Shown: one piece after another, positions 36,335-46,624 of the stretch
Layout: each line of letters starts with the position of its first letter
Position numbering within the stretch: the stretch's first letter is position 1
Assembly (NCBI RefSeq): GCF_022921095.1
Contig: NZ_CP095053.1
Location: 3,204,501-3,268,500 of the forward strand
Direction of reading: 5' to 3'
DNA length: 64,000 nt
Origin: Hymenobacter aerilatus
Lineage (GTDB): Bacteria > Bacteroidota > Bacteroidia > Cytophagales > Hymenobacteraceae
Notes under the pieces: model-generated
Seen by the model: the letters and a program-made list of their open reading frames with translations, nothing else
Databases searched by the model: none
What the model was told of the DNA's origin: nothing
Position numbers and translations under genes: made by a program

Positions 36335-36823
36335 ATGAATCTGCAAGAACAAATAAACCTGCAAACACAATTTGAAACCGCCATTACCCGCGTAGACAGC
36401 CTACCTGCCGAGAAAGGCGCCGAATACATGACCGACCTTTACGGTCTCTACAAGCAAGCCACGGACGGTGACCACGACACTAAACACGACGAGGTAGACC
36501 CCGACGACCACGATAACCCCAACGGTCCGGCCGGTCTCTCGCAGGCGCAGTGGGACTCGTGGAGTAAGTATAAAGGCCTGCCCGAGGAGGAAGCCAAGCG
36601 GCAGTACATAGATCTGGTCAACAAAATTGCCGGCCCGATAGGCGAAGCAGCTAACATCATCACTGGCAACGGTCAGCCCGCTACGGCTACGCAGGTGAAT
36701 CCCGCCGGCACCGCCACCGTCGACGATCCGCAACCAGGGCAGTCAGCACCCGGTGGCCTACGGGGCAACCTGGATGGTGGCGCGCCCTACGGCGGCGAGG
36801 ACGAATTGAAGCTAAAACAGTAG
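36335..36823 (+). CDS. Acyl-CoA-binding protein-like, with acidic insert and low-complexity tail
   Basis: A 162-residue protein. Residues 10-100 match the acyl-CoA-binding (ACBP) fold: FETAITRVDSLPA, LYGLYKQATDGD (Tyr36, Tyr39, Lys40 at the ligand positions), QWDSWSKYKGLPEEEAKRQY (Tyr91) and IDLVNKI. Compared with animal ACBP it has an insertion rich in Asp/His (about 47-62) and Gln instead of the lysine before the WDxW tryptophan. The last 60 residues are Pro/Gly/Gln-rich and probably disordered. It would bind long-chain acyl-CoA in the cytoplasm. No lipid gene is adjacent. A terminator hairpin and an inverted repeat follow directly. Confidence 0.8.
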   Translation: MNLQEQINLQTQFETAITRVDSLPAEKGAEYMTDLYGLYKQATDGDHDTKHDEVDPDDHDNPNGPAGLSQAQWDSWSKYKGLPEEEAKRQYIDLVNKIAGPIGEAANIITGNGQPATATQVNPAGTATVDDPQPGQSAPGGLRGNLDGGAPYGGEDELKLKQ

Positions 36824-37010
36824 TCTGAACCACGGATTCGCTCGGATTTGTCGGATGACACGGATTTTGTAGGCGACTAAAACAAAAGCAGCTGCCCAAT
36901 TTGGGCAGCTGCTTTTGTTTATAACACTATATCACACAGATGGATTTTAGAGGCAGCGCAAATCGTCCACAAAATCCGTGTCATCCAACAAATCCGAGCG
37001 AATCCGTGGT

Positions 37011-37015
<5 letters not shown>
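36824..37015. repeat. 47-base inverted repeat framing a terminator
   Basis: The arms at 36824-36870 and 36969-37015 are inverted copies with a single mismatch; the left arm opens with TCTGAACCACGGATTCG. The left arm begins directly after the ACBP stop and the right arm contains the stop codon of the GlcD-type gene. The ACCACGGATT/ATCCGTGT units resemble dispersed intergenic palindromic repeats known from many bacteria. A separate 18-base-pair terminator sits between the arms. Confidence 0.8.
36880..36920. terminator. Bidirectional terminator between ACBP-like and GlcD-like genes
   Basis: A perfect 18-base-pair stem, AAACAAAAGCAGCTGCCC paired with GGGCAGCTGCTTTTGTTT around a 5-base loop. It has T-rich ends in both directions and lies between two convergent genes, so it probably serves both. 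Confidence 0.88.
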
Positions 37016-38444
<1,429 letters not shown>

Positions 38445-38474
38445 GGTAGAAAAAGAACAAATGACCGATTCACC

Positions 38475-38482
38475 TATCTTTG
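38475..38482 (+). promoter_or_regulatory. -7 promoter box directly before the NlpC/P60 gene
   Basis: TATCTTTG is an exact TAnnTTTG match and ends 5 bases before the chosen ATG. If used, transcription would start at or next to the start codon, giving a leaderless or near-leaderless mRNA. No TTG is seen at the normal -33 distance. Confidence 0.4.
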
Positions 38483-38487
38483 TGCCG

Positions 38488-39165
38488 ATGCAGGCATCCA
38501 TCGCGAAGGTACAGTATTCGAAGCAGGCGCGGCGGCTTTTCACTATTTTCTTACTCGGGATAGTGCTGTGGCTCAGCGCCTGCAATGGCACCCGTAAGGT
38601 AAACTACCGCAACGGCCGCTACTATTCGGCGCGCGATATGGCCCGCATGAAAGCCGAGGACCGGCGCCGGGGCACCAGCCGCGGCCGCCCGGTAGCACGC
38701 ACCAAAACCCGAAAAGCTCTACCCGCTGGTCGCACCAAAATTGTGGTGAAGCGTAGCTCTCTACCCGCCAATGTGCCGCGCGAGATGGCGACGGTCATTG
38801 CCACAGCCCGCTCCTACCAAGGTACTCCCTACAAGTTTGGCGGCACCTCACGCCTGGGTATGGATTGCTCGGGACTTCTCTACAATTCTTTCGCAGCCAT
38901 CAACGTGGACATTCCGCGCTCCTCTAACGAGCAGGCTGTCTGGGGCGCCCCCGTGAAACCGCAGAATTTACAGGTAGGCGACTTGCTATTTTTTGGCGCT
39001 AATCCTGGAAGTGGCACAATTACGCACGTGGGTATGGTTACGGAAGCGACTACCGAAGGAGTACAATTCATCCACGCCTCAAGCTCATTAGGCGTTACGG
39101 AGAATAGTCTGGAGACGGATTATTATCTCAGCCGGTTTATCAAAGCGGTGCGTCCTAGATTATAA
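38488..39165 (+). CDS. NlpC/P60 cell-wall hydrolase, lipoprotein
   Basis: About 225 residues from the ATG at 38488. The start was chosen because it gives a normal lipoprotein signal (KQARRLFTIFLLG then LWLSAC, lipid Cys32); ATGs at 38461 and 38377 would give over-long n-regions or overlap the divergent gene. After a basic linker, the C-terminal NlpC/P60 domain has SYQGTPYKFGGTSRLGMDCS (Cys127), THVGMVTEA (His180) and FIHASSS (His196), the catalytic triad. It should cleave peptide stems in peptidoglycan from the periplasmic face of a membrane. TATCTTTG at 38475-38482 lies 5 bases before the ATG. Confidence 0.92.
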   Translation: MQASIAKVQYSKQARRLFTIFLLGIVLWLSACNGTRKVNYRNGRYYSARDMARMKAEDRRRGTSRGRPVARTKTRKALPAGRTKIVVKRSSLPANVPREMATVIATARSYQGTPYKFGGTSRLGMDCSGLLYNSFAAINVDIPRSSNEQAVWGAPVKPQNLQVGDLLFFGANPGSGTITHVGMVTEATTEGVQFIHASSSLGVTENSLETDYYLSRFIKAVRPRL

Positions 39166-39258
39166 ATATCTGATATTTAATATAATAGACAGAGACATAT
39201 TGGTTGACTACTGCATAAGGTAACAATTTCTTAACATTACCAACACCGGCGTAAACGT

Positions 39259-39266
39259 TACTTTTG
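39259..39266 (+). promoter_or_regulatory. -7 promoter box of the first TonB receptor gene
   Basis: TACTTTTG matches TAnnTTTG and ends 51 bases before the ATG at 39318. A consensus -33 TTG is not present at the usual spacing. Confidence 0.45.
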
Positions 39267-39317
39267 CGGCGTTTTTCCGGTGCTTATCAGGCATTTTTTC
39301 ACCTATTTCTTCTCTTT

Positions 39318-42300
39318 ATGAGACAAACACTTTTACGCAACTTACTTGTGCTAGTGCTGACAATAATATCAGTACAGCTTGGTTGGTCGCAGGGTGCCAC
39401 TACGGCAGCCATGAACGGTACTATTACCGATCAAACAGGCAGTGGCCTACCTGGTGCTACCATCATTGCGGTGCATACACCTACTAATACGCAGTATGTA
39501 GCGCCTACTAACTCTGATGGTCGCTATAACATTCAGGGTATGCGTGTGGGTGGTCCCTACTCGGTGCGTGTAACATTTGTTGGCTATCAGGATGTAACTC
39601 GCGATGGCATTTTCCTGACTTTAGGTCAGAACCTACGCCTAGATGTTAACTTGAACGAATCAACGCAGCAGCTAGGTGAGGTTGTAGTATCAGGACGTCG
39701 CGACCCAGTTATTAACTCGGGTCGGACAGGAGCCGAAACAAACGTAGGACGTGCACAAATTCAAAACTTACCTACCCTCAACCGCTCACTCAACGATTTC
39801 ACTCGACTCACACCCCAGGCTAATGGCGGGGGTAGCAGCTCCATTGGTGGAGCTAATAATCGGTATAATAATATTACTATCGATGGTGCCGTCAACAACG
39901 ACATCTTTGGTTTGGCTGCCAGTGGTACCCCCGGTGGCCAAGCAGGTACCAACCCTATCGCTCTTGACGCTATTGATCAAATTCAGGTAGTAGTAGCGCC
40001 CTATGACATTACATTAGGCAACTTCGCTGGTGGCGGCATCAACGCTGTAACCCGTTCAGGCTCTAATGATTTATCGGCTTCTATTTATGGTTTTGGCCGT
40101 AATCAGAACACCATTGGCAAAAGCGTAACTAAGAACGCAGATGGCAAACGGACACGCGTAGATGAGTTCTATAATTACCAGACTGGTTTTCGAGTAGGCG
40201 GCGCTGTAGTAAAGGATAAAGTATTCTTTTTCTTAAATGCCGAAATAGCACGCAATAGCACGCCTCTCACATTTTTACCAGGTACTGCGGGCTCCACTCT
40301 GGACCCAGCCGTTATCAACGAAATTGGTTCACTGGCTCTCTCTCGCTACGGGTACGACGCAGGCGCGACGGGCGAAATCAATCGTCGCACACAGAGTAAT
40401 AAAATCTTCGCTCGCTTAGATTTCAACCTGTCGGAAAATAATACGCTGACCTTGCGTCACAATTATATTGATGCGTTTGATGATAACATTACTCGCACCT
40501 CTAATCTGTTTCGATTTGGCAACAACGGCTACCGCTTTGACAACTCGACAAATACCACGGTAGCAGAATTGAACAGCCGCTTGGGTCGCTACTCCAACAA
40601 GCTGATTTTGAGCTACAACCGTATCCGCGATAAGCGTAGCACGCTTGGCACATTGTTTCCACAGTTCCAAATCACCGAAAATGGCAACAACTACGTGCTT
40701 GGTACGGAGCGCAGTTCAGCTGCTAATAGCCTTGATCAGGATATTGTAGAATTGACAGATAACCTGACAGCTGGCTTTGGTAAGCATACGCTTACGGTAG
40801 GTACGCATAACGAATTCTACAAATTCCGTAACCTGTTTCTCAACAACGGCAACGGATACTATACATTCCGTTCGCTAGCCGATTTTCGGAATAACCGGTC
40901 AAACCGAATTCAAGCCGCCTACCCTACTGCTGACAATGGAGAAGCTGCCTTCTCAGCTTTACAGTTGGGTTTCTACGCACAAGATCAGTACGCACCGATA
41001 GAAAATCTACGTCTGACTTTAGGTGTTCGTCTTGATGTTCCTGTATTTTTTGACAAGCCTGGTTTCAATCAAGGCGTAACCACTCAGTTTGGTAGCGATT
41101 TGCGCACCGATAATGTTCCGAGCGGCCAACTATTATGGGCTCCGCGTCTAGGCTTTAACTGGGATGTGAACAACGACTCGAAAGTACAGGTGCGTGGTGG
41201 TACCGGTATCTTTACAGGCCGAGTACCATTTGTTTGGATTTCAAACAGCTACACAAACAGTGGCCTAATTCAGGGTGCCGTTGATGTGACAAACCCACCA
41301 GCTACCCAGAATGATAATGGTCAAGTAGGAGTACTAACTGACATTTCGCGTTTCCCAAGCTACTACAGTGATAATGTTGTTGCTACTTCACAGATTAACT
41401 TGCTAGGTAAGGATTTTAAGCTTCCTCAAGTATGGCGCACTAACTTGGCAGTTGATTTCCGCCTACCCGGCGATGTGGTAGCTACTGTTGAGGGTATTTA
41501 CTCTAAAACCATCAACGATATTTATTATCAAGATATCAACTTAACAGCTCCAGTTGGTCGTCTAGCCGGTCCGGATCAACGGCCTGTATATGCTGCTGAG
41601 ACGAGAGATAGGCGCGTTAATCGTGACTATACCAACGTTTATTTGTTGCAGAATACTAGCCGCGGCTATCGTTATAATGCAACGGCTCAATTGCAGAAGC
41701 AGTTTGTGAGCGGTTTGAATGCTTCGTTAGCTTATACCTATGGTGTTGCTAAGGATATTAATAGTGGCAGCAGCAGCACGGCATCATCTAACTTCCAGTT
41801 CAACCAGATTGTAGCCGACCCAAATAATCCGGAACTAGGTTATTCTCGCAACGACCAACGCCACCGCGTATTAGCCACTGCTGGCTATAAGTTCATCTAC
41901 GCTGGCGAGAAGCTTGCTACCACCGTTTCTGCAGTGTATGAAGGCTATGCTGGGGCACCTCTCACATACATATATGGCAACAATACAGACTTAAACCGAG
42001 ATAACAACTTCGGCAATGACCTACTATATGTTCCACGCGATGTACGTGATGCTAACGAGATAATCTTGGTGCAGACTGCTGCTGACCGCACTGCTAACCG
42101 TTCCTTGGCACAAATCCAGAGTGAGTTTGATACTTTTATTGAAAACGACCCTTACCTACGCAGCCATCGTGGTCAATACGTAGAGCGTTTTGGCGCACGT
42201 TTACCTTGGACGCATCAAGTGGATTTGCGCGTTGCGCAAGACTTCAACTTTATGGCTGGAGGCAAACGTAATACGATTCAGATTACTCTTGATATCATCA

Positions 42301-42515
42301 ATGCTGGTAATCTACTGAATAGAGAGTGGGGTCGTCAGTACTTTGTAAACAACAACGCTGCTGAAATCCTACGTGTAGAATCAACGGGACCTAATGTGCA
42401 ACCCACTTTCTCCTTCCCCAGCTCTTACGTAAGCAATGGCAACAGAGCATACTCAATTGCACCTCTAGCTTCACGCTGGCAGAGCCAATTAGGCATACGT
42501 TATATCTTCAACTAA
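39318..42515 (+). CDS. Oar-like TonB-dependent outer-membrane receptor
   Basis: About 1065 residues from the ATG at 39318, which begins a clear signal peptide (MRQTLLRNLLVLVLTIISVQ, cleavage near GWSQ). An earlier in-frame ATG at 39264 falls in the promoter and is rejected. A carboxypeptidase-regulatory-like domain follows (MNGTITDQTGSGLPGATI ... VTFVGYQDV), then a plug (DFTRLTPQANGGGSS, NNITIDGAVNND, DQIQVVVAPYD) and a large beta-barrel ending in an aromatic-type LGIRYIFN terminus. This is the Oar/CarboxypepD_reg receptor family. No SusD partner is present, so it is not a SusCD pair; the ligand is unknown. It has a tandem paralogue directly downstream. Confidence 0.94.
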   Translation: MRQTLLRNLLVLVLTIISVQLGWSQGATTAAMNGTITDQTGSGLPGATIIAVHTPTNTQYVAPTNSDGRYNIQGMRVGGPYSVRVTFVGYQDVTRDGIFLTLGQNLRLDVNLNESTQQLGEVVVSGRRDPVINSGRTGAETNVGRAQIQNLPTLNRSLNDFTRLTPQANGGGSSSIGGANNRYNNITIDGAVNNDIFGLAASGTPGGQAGTNPIALDAIDQIQVVVAPYDITLGNFAGGGINAVTRSGSNDLSASIYGFGRNQNTIGKSVTKNADGKRTRVDEFYNYQTGFRVGGAVVKDKVFFFLNAEIARNSTPLTFLPGTAGSTLDPAVINEIGSLALSRYGYDAGATGEINRRTQSNKIFARLDFNLSENNTLTLRHNYIDAFDDNITRTSNLFRFGNNGYRFDNSTNTTVAELNSRLGRYSNKLILSYNRIRDKRSTLGTLFPQFQITENGNNYVLGTERSSAANSLDQDIVELTDNLTAGFGKHTLTVGTHNEFYKFRNLFLNNGNGYYTFRSLADFRNNRSNRIQAAYPTADNGEAAFSALQLGFYAQDQYAPIENLRLTLGVRLDVPVFFDKPGFNQGVTTQFGSDLRTDNVPSGQLLWAPRLGFNWDVNNDSKVQVRGGTGIFTGRVPFVWISNSYTNSGLIQGAVDVTNPPATQNDNGQVGVLTDISRFPSYYSDNVVATSQINLLGKDFKLPQVWRTNLAVDFRLPGDVVATVEGIYSKTINDIYYQDINLTAPVGRLAGPDQRPVYAAETRDRRVNRDYTNVYLLQNTSRGYRYNATAQLQKQFVSGLNASLAYTYGVAKDINSGSSSTASSNFQFNQIVADPNNPELGYSRNDQRHRVLATAGYKFIYAGEKLATTVSAVYEGYAGAPLTYIYGNNTDLNRDNNFGNDLLYVPRDVRDANEIILVQTAADRTANRSLAQIQSEFDTFIENDPYLRSHRGQYVERFGARLPWTHQVDLRVAQDFNFMAGGKRNTIQITLDIINAGNLLNREWGRQYFVNNNAAEILRVESTGPNVQPTFSFPSSYVSNGNRAYSIAPLASRWQSQLGIRYIFN

Positions 42516-42530
42516 TTACGTAGTACTTAT

Positions 42531-42564
42531 AAAAAAAGGGCGGAGAGTTCTCCGCCCTTTTTTT
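42531..42564 (+). terminator. Terminator after the first TonB receptor
   Basis: A perfect stem AAAAAAAGGGCGGAG / CTCCGCCCTTTTTTT with a 4-base loop, ending in a T-run, 15 bases after the stop. Confidence 0.92.
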
Positions 42565-42719
42565 ATGCTCGTTTGTGTGCTAAGTATTGGAGTGAACAGC
42601 TAGACGACACTGACCCATAACTCATTCATTAATTGATGTATACATACCTAACTTATTGCTATTAGAGCAAGAGCTTAACCATAACAATTTAGTAATACTA
42701 TAGCTGCTCAGCGGCCCAT

Positions 42720-42727
42720 TACATTTG
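42720..42727 (+). promoter_or_regulatory. -7 promoter box of the second TonB receptor gene
   Basis: TACATTTG matches TAnnTTTG and ends 25 bases before the ATG at 42753. With the terminator upstream, it implies independent transcription of the second receptor. Confidence 0.5.
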
Positions 42728-42752
42728 TGCCGTTTTTCATTTAACCCTCTGT

Positions 42753-45700
42753 ATGAAACACACTTTTACACGTTACTTAGTGGTAGCGTTGCTATTGCTA
42801 CTTGCCCACGTCGGTTGGACGCAGGGCGTAACTACTTCCGCCATGAACGGTGTTATTACCGATCAGACAGGAGGCGGGCTACCTGGCGCTACCGTTATTG
42901 CGGTGCACACGCCCACCAATACCCAATACGTAGCGCCCACCAACTCTGATGGCCGCTTCAACATTCAGAATATGCGCGTGGGTGGCCCATACACAGTGCG
43001 CGTAACGTTTGTAGGCTACCAGGATTTCTTGCGTGAAGGCGTATACCTGACGCTGGGCCAAAACCTGCGTTTAGACGTGAACCTGAGCGAGGCAGCTCAG
43101 CAACTAGGCGAGGTAGTAGTATCCGGCCGCCAGGACCCTATTATTAACTCCAACCGCACGGGCGCTGCTACCACGGTACAGCGCGAGCAGATTGAGCGTT
43201 TGCCTACCCTAAACCGCTCTCTCAACGACTTTACCCGTCTTACGCCGCAGGCCAATGGCCAGAGCTTTGGCGGCCGCAATAGTGGCTACAATAACATTAC
43301 CATCGACGGTGCCATCTTCAACAATGCTTTTGGCCTCAACTCAACGGTAGGTGGTCAGGCTGGTGCCCAACCTATTTCGCTGGACGCTATCGACCAGATT
43401 CAGGTGGCTATTGCGCCATATGATGTACGTCAGGGCTCTTTCACAGGCGCCGGTATCAACGTAGTAACTCGCTCGGGTACCAACAAATTTTCGGGCTCAG
43501 TGTATGGCTTCTACCGCAACCAGGATTTAGTAGGCGATAAGGTAGGCGACATAAAAAACCAGTATCCAAGCTTCAACCTGAAAAACTACGGTTTTCGGGC
43601 AGGCGGCCCTATCATCAAGGATAAGCTGTTCTTCTTCATCAACGCGGAGCAGGAGCGCCGCACCGACCCGCCGACGGGCAACTTCACGGCCAATCGTTCT
43701 GCCACTGCACCAGCGGCTGGCTCGCAGACTTCTCAGGCCAATGCCAATGACCTTGATTTCCTGAGCAACTTTCTGCAACAGCAGTATGGCTACAATCCTG
43801 GCCCCTACGAGGGATATAACCAGCGCGCCAATAGCGACAAGGCCACGATTAAGATTGACTGGAACATCAACCAGAACAACCGCTTCAACATCAAGTACAA
43901 CTATCTAAAGTCGTACGCTGATATCAACCCCAGCACTTCGGGCGCTATTGGGGGCAACCGTGCGCAGTCGCAGTTCGGCCTACCCTTCTTCTCGTCGTAC
44001 TATACCATCAACAACAACCTGAACTCGTTCATTGCTGAATTGAACAGCACCATCGGCGGGGGTAAGTTCTCAAACAACCTGACGGCGGGCTATTCCGCAT
44101 TCCGCGACTTCCGCCAGAGCCCCGGTGGCACCATCTTCCCGCTCGTAGATATCGGAAACAACTCAGGTCGTAGTACTTCTACTGCCGCTATCAACGGTAT
44201 TCAGGCTTCTAACACCTTGACTTCGTTCGGCTATGAGCCCTTTACGGCCTTTAACCTGCTGAACTCGGACGTGTATCAATTGGGTGACAACTTCACGGCC
44301 TACCTTGGCAAACACAACGTGACGGTGGGTACTTACAACGAGTACTACAAGTTCCGCAACGGCTTCGCGCCTAACTACTATGGCAACTACTCCTTCAACT
44401 CCCTGGAGGATTTCTATGCCTCGGCTGGCTATAACTACACCCGTAGCAACGGCACGAGCACGCCATCAATTGAGCCTCTGGCCGCTGGTGTTAGCCGCCC
44501 AGGTGCGGCGCGCTACAACCTGCAATACTCGGCCCTACCCGGTGGTGAGTTTCCGTATGCCGACATTCAGGCTATGCAATTGGGCTTGTATGTGCAGGAC
44601 GAATGGTCGCCACGCAGCAACTTCAAGCTGACCTACGGCCTGCGCGCCGACCTACCCTTTGTAACGTCGGATTTGCAGCAGAACACCAACGCAGCCAACC
44701 TGACTTTCCGTGATGGGGTGAAAATCAATACCTCCGCCACGCCGAAGGAGCGCGTGCTGTTCTCGCCACGCGTGGGCTTCAACTGGGATGCCAACGATGA
44801 CAAGAAAACGCAGGTGCGCGGTGGTACGGGTATTTTCACGGGCCGCGTGCCTTTCGTGTGGCTCTCCAACCAGGCAAGCAACAATGGGGTGCAGTTTGGC
44901 TCCTATAGCCTGAGTGGATCCAATACGGCTAACCCCGTATCGAGCACTCCCTCTTACTTTGATGGTGACGTGAATGCCTACCGTCCGGAAAATGCTACCG
45001 CTAATACGGCGTACAACCTGGCCGTAACGGACAAAGACTTCAAGTTTCCACAGGTGTGGCGTTCTAACCTGGCCATCGACCAGCAGCTGCCCGGCGGCAT
45101 TATTGCTACCCTGGAAGGTTTCTACACAAAGGATTTAAATGCCGTATACCACCAGAACGTGAACCTGCCTCAGACGCAGACGTACGCGGTAGGCGCAACG
45201 GAAAACAACCGCATCTATGCCGGCGACCGGCGGCCTATTTTTTACACTTTAGGCGCGGCCCAAGCGGGTGCTAATGCGGGCTTAGTGAGCATCACCCGCA
45301 ACGAACGAATCTACGGTGGGCAGGGTACGGCCTCGGCATCCAACCCCAACATCAGCGACGCCATCCTGATGAAGAATACCAACAAAGGCTACTCGTATGC
45401 TGTGACAGCGCAGTTGCAAAAGTCGTTTGTGAGCGGCTTCTACGTAAGTGCTGCATACACCTACTCAGATTCACGTTCAGTAAACGACGGTGGCTCGATT
45501 GCTCAGTCTATCTGGCGCGACCGGCAGGTGTCCGGCGACCCGAACGCCGACGTACTGAGCTACTCGCAGTTTTTGCAGAAGCACCGCATAATTGCTTCCG
45601 GCTCTTACCGCAAGGAGTATCTGGGCCACCTCGGCACTACCATCTCTCTGTTCTATGAAGCTGCTCCACAAAGCCGTTTCTCCTACGTGTATGCAGGTGA

Positions 45701-46283
45701 CATGAACGGCGACAACCAGAACGCCAACGACCTGATGTACATCCCGCGCAATGCCAGCGAAGTGAACCTACGTGACATTATATATTCTTACCAGAACCAA
45801 GCAAACCAACCGATAGAATTTGCCCGCTACACTGCTGCTCAGCAGTACGCTGATTTGAATGCCTATATTCAGCAAGATGACTACCTGAGCAAGAACCGCG
45901 GGAAGTATGCTGAGCGTAATGGCGGCGTGCGCCCCTGGCAAAACCGGTTGGATGCTCGTCTGTTGCAGGACATCTTCACCAACATCGGCGAAAACCGCAA
46001 CACGCTTCAGCTCAGCATCGATATCTTCAACATCGGCAACCTGATCAACAGCGACTGGGGCGTATTTCAGACGCCAAACAAGGTAAACCCTCTGTCGTTC
46101 TCTGGCTATAATGCACAAGGACAACCGGTGTACACCTTCCCCAATCTGACTAATCCTACCCGCAACGCTACCACAGGTGCTGTTACACCGGGCATTCCGC
46201 TGACCAAAACCTTCCGCAACGACACGGGTGGTATTGGTTCGCGCTGGCAGGGCCAGATTGGTCTGCGCTACATCTTCAACTAA
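42753..46283 (+). CDS. Oar-like TonB-dependent outer-membrane receptor, paralogue
   Basis: An 1176-residue receptor with the same layout as its neighbour: signal peptide MKHTFTRYLVVALLLLLAHV, regulatory-like domain (MNGVITDQTGGGLPGATV), plug with DFTRLTPQANGQSFG and NNITIDGAIFNN, and a barrel ending in GLRYIFN. The first about 220 residues are nearly identical between the two paralogues, while the barrels diverge and this one is about 110 residues longer. The family transports or binds a large ligand with TonB energy; Oar proteins have also been linked to protein export and cell-surface functions. Ligand unknown. Codon use is more GC-rich than in the first copy. Confidence 0.94.
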   Translation: MKHTFTRYLVVALLLLLAHVGWTQGVTTSAMNGVITDQTGGGLPGATVIAVHTPTNTQYVAPTNSDGRFNIQNMRVGGPYTVRVTFVGYQDFLREGVYLTLGQNLRLDVNLSEAAQQLGEVVVSGRQDPIINSNRTGAATTVQREQIERLPTLNRSLNDFTRLTPQANGQSFGGRNSGYNNITIDGAIFNNAFGLNSTVGGQAGAQPISLDAIDQIQVAIAPYDVRQGSFTGAGINVVTRSGTNKFSGSVYGFYRNQDLVGDKVGDIKNQYPSFNLKNYGFRAGGPIIKDKLFFFINAEQERRTDPPTGNFTANRSATAPAAGSQTSQANANDLDFLSNFLQQQYGYNPGPYEGYNQRANSDKATIKIDWNINQNNRFNIKYNYLKSYADINPSTSGAIGGNRAQSQFGLPFFSSYYTINNNLNSFIAELNSTIGGGKFSNNLTAGYSAFRDFRQSPGGTIFPLVDIGNNSGRSTSTAAINGIQASNTLTSFGYEPFTAFNLLNSDVYQLGDNFTAYLGKHNVTVGTYNEYYKFRNGFAPNYYGNYSFNSLEDFYASAGYNYTRSNGTSTPSIEPLAAGVSRPGAARYNLQYSALPGGEFPYADIQAMQLGLYVQDEWSPRSNFKLTYGLRADLPFVTSDLQQNTNAANLTFRDGVKINTSATPKERVLFSPRVGFNWDANDDKKTQVRGGTGIFTGRVPFVWLSNQASNNGVQFGSYSLSGSNTANPVSSTPSYFDGDVNAYRPENATANTAYNLAVTDKDFKFPQVWRSNLAIDQQLPGGIIATLEGFYTKDLNAVYHQNVNLPQTQTYAVGATENNRIYAGDRRPIFYTLGAAQAGANAGLVSITRNERIYGGQGTASASNPNISDAILMKNTNKGYSYAVTAQLQKSFVSGFYVSAAYTYSDSRSVNDGGSIAQSIWRDRQVSGDPNADVLSYSQFLQKHRIIASGSYRKEYLGHLGTTISLFYEAAPQSRFSYVYAGDMNGDNQNANDLMYIPRNASEVNLRDIIYSYQNQANQPIEFARYTAAQQYADLNAYIQQDDYLSKNRGKYAERNGGVRPWQNRLDARLLQDIFTNIGENRNTLQLSIDIFNIGNLINSDWGVFQTPNKVNPLSFSGYNAQGQPVYTFPNLTNPTRNATTGAVTPGIPLTKTFRNDTGGIGSRWQGQIGLRYIFN

Positions 46284-46307
46284 ACCAGAAGATTAGCTTT
46301 ACATAAT

Positions 46308-46339
46308 GGGGCTGGCACAAATGCTAGCCCCGTTTTTTT
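46308..46339 (+). terminator. Terminator after the second TonB receptor
   Basis: Stem GGGGCTGGCA / TGCTAGCCCC with one wobble and a CAAA loop, followed by a run of seven T, 24 bases after the stop. Confidence 0.9.
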
Positions 46340-46361
46340 GAAAAATATTTTAGCGCCCACC

Positions 46362-46391
46362 TTGTGGATATCGAAATCTACCCTACTTTTG
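46362..46391 (+). promoter_or_regulatory. Consensus Bacteroidota promoter of tRNA-Ala
   Basis: TTG at 46362-46364 and TACTTTTG at 46384-46391 are separated by 19 bases, the best full match to TTG-N19-TAnnTTTG in this window. It lies 39 bases before the tRNA, as expected for a tRNA promoter. Confidence 0.85.
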
Positions 46392-46430
46392 CATCACCAA
46401 AACGCAATTGGCGGCTTGGTTCACTGAAAC

Positions 46431-46504
<74 letters not shown>

Positions 46505-46514
46505 CTCCCGTTGC

Positions 46515-46546
46515 AAAAGCCTGACTCCATGAGTCAGGCTTTTTTG
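46515..46546 (+). terminator. Terminator after tRNA-Ala
   Basis: Perfect 13-base-pair stem AAAAGCCTGACTC / GAGTCAGGCTTTT with a CAT loop and a following T-run, 11 bases after the tRNA. Confidence 0.93.
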
Positions 46547-46561
46547 TTGTTGCTAACAATT

Positions 46562-46599
46562 AGCACGGCCCTGCTTTCATATGAAAGCAGGGCCGTGCT
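46562..46599 (-). terminator. Palindromic terminator after cysK
   Basis: A perfect 19-base-pair palindrome, AGCACGGCCCTGCTTTCAT with its reverse complement, 26 bases past the cysK stop on the minus strand. It has no spacer loop apart from the bases at the centre. Confidence 0.75.
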
Positions 46600-46624
46600 G
46601 TTGAAAAACAAGCGTGTAGGGGCG

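Noticed and set aside
38445..38591. N-terminal extension of the GlcD-type gene
   Set aside because: It would overlap the divergent lipoprotein signal peptide; the ATG at 38444 begins the conserved protein.
39318..46283. Polysaccharide utilisation locus (SusCD)
   Set aside because: The receptors are Oar-like, there is no SusD gene next to them and the GH43 gene is 16 kb away.
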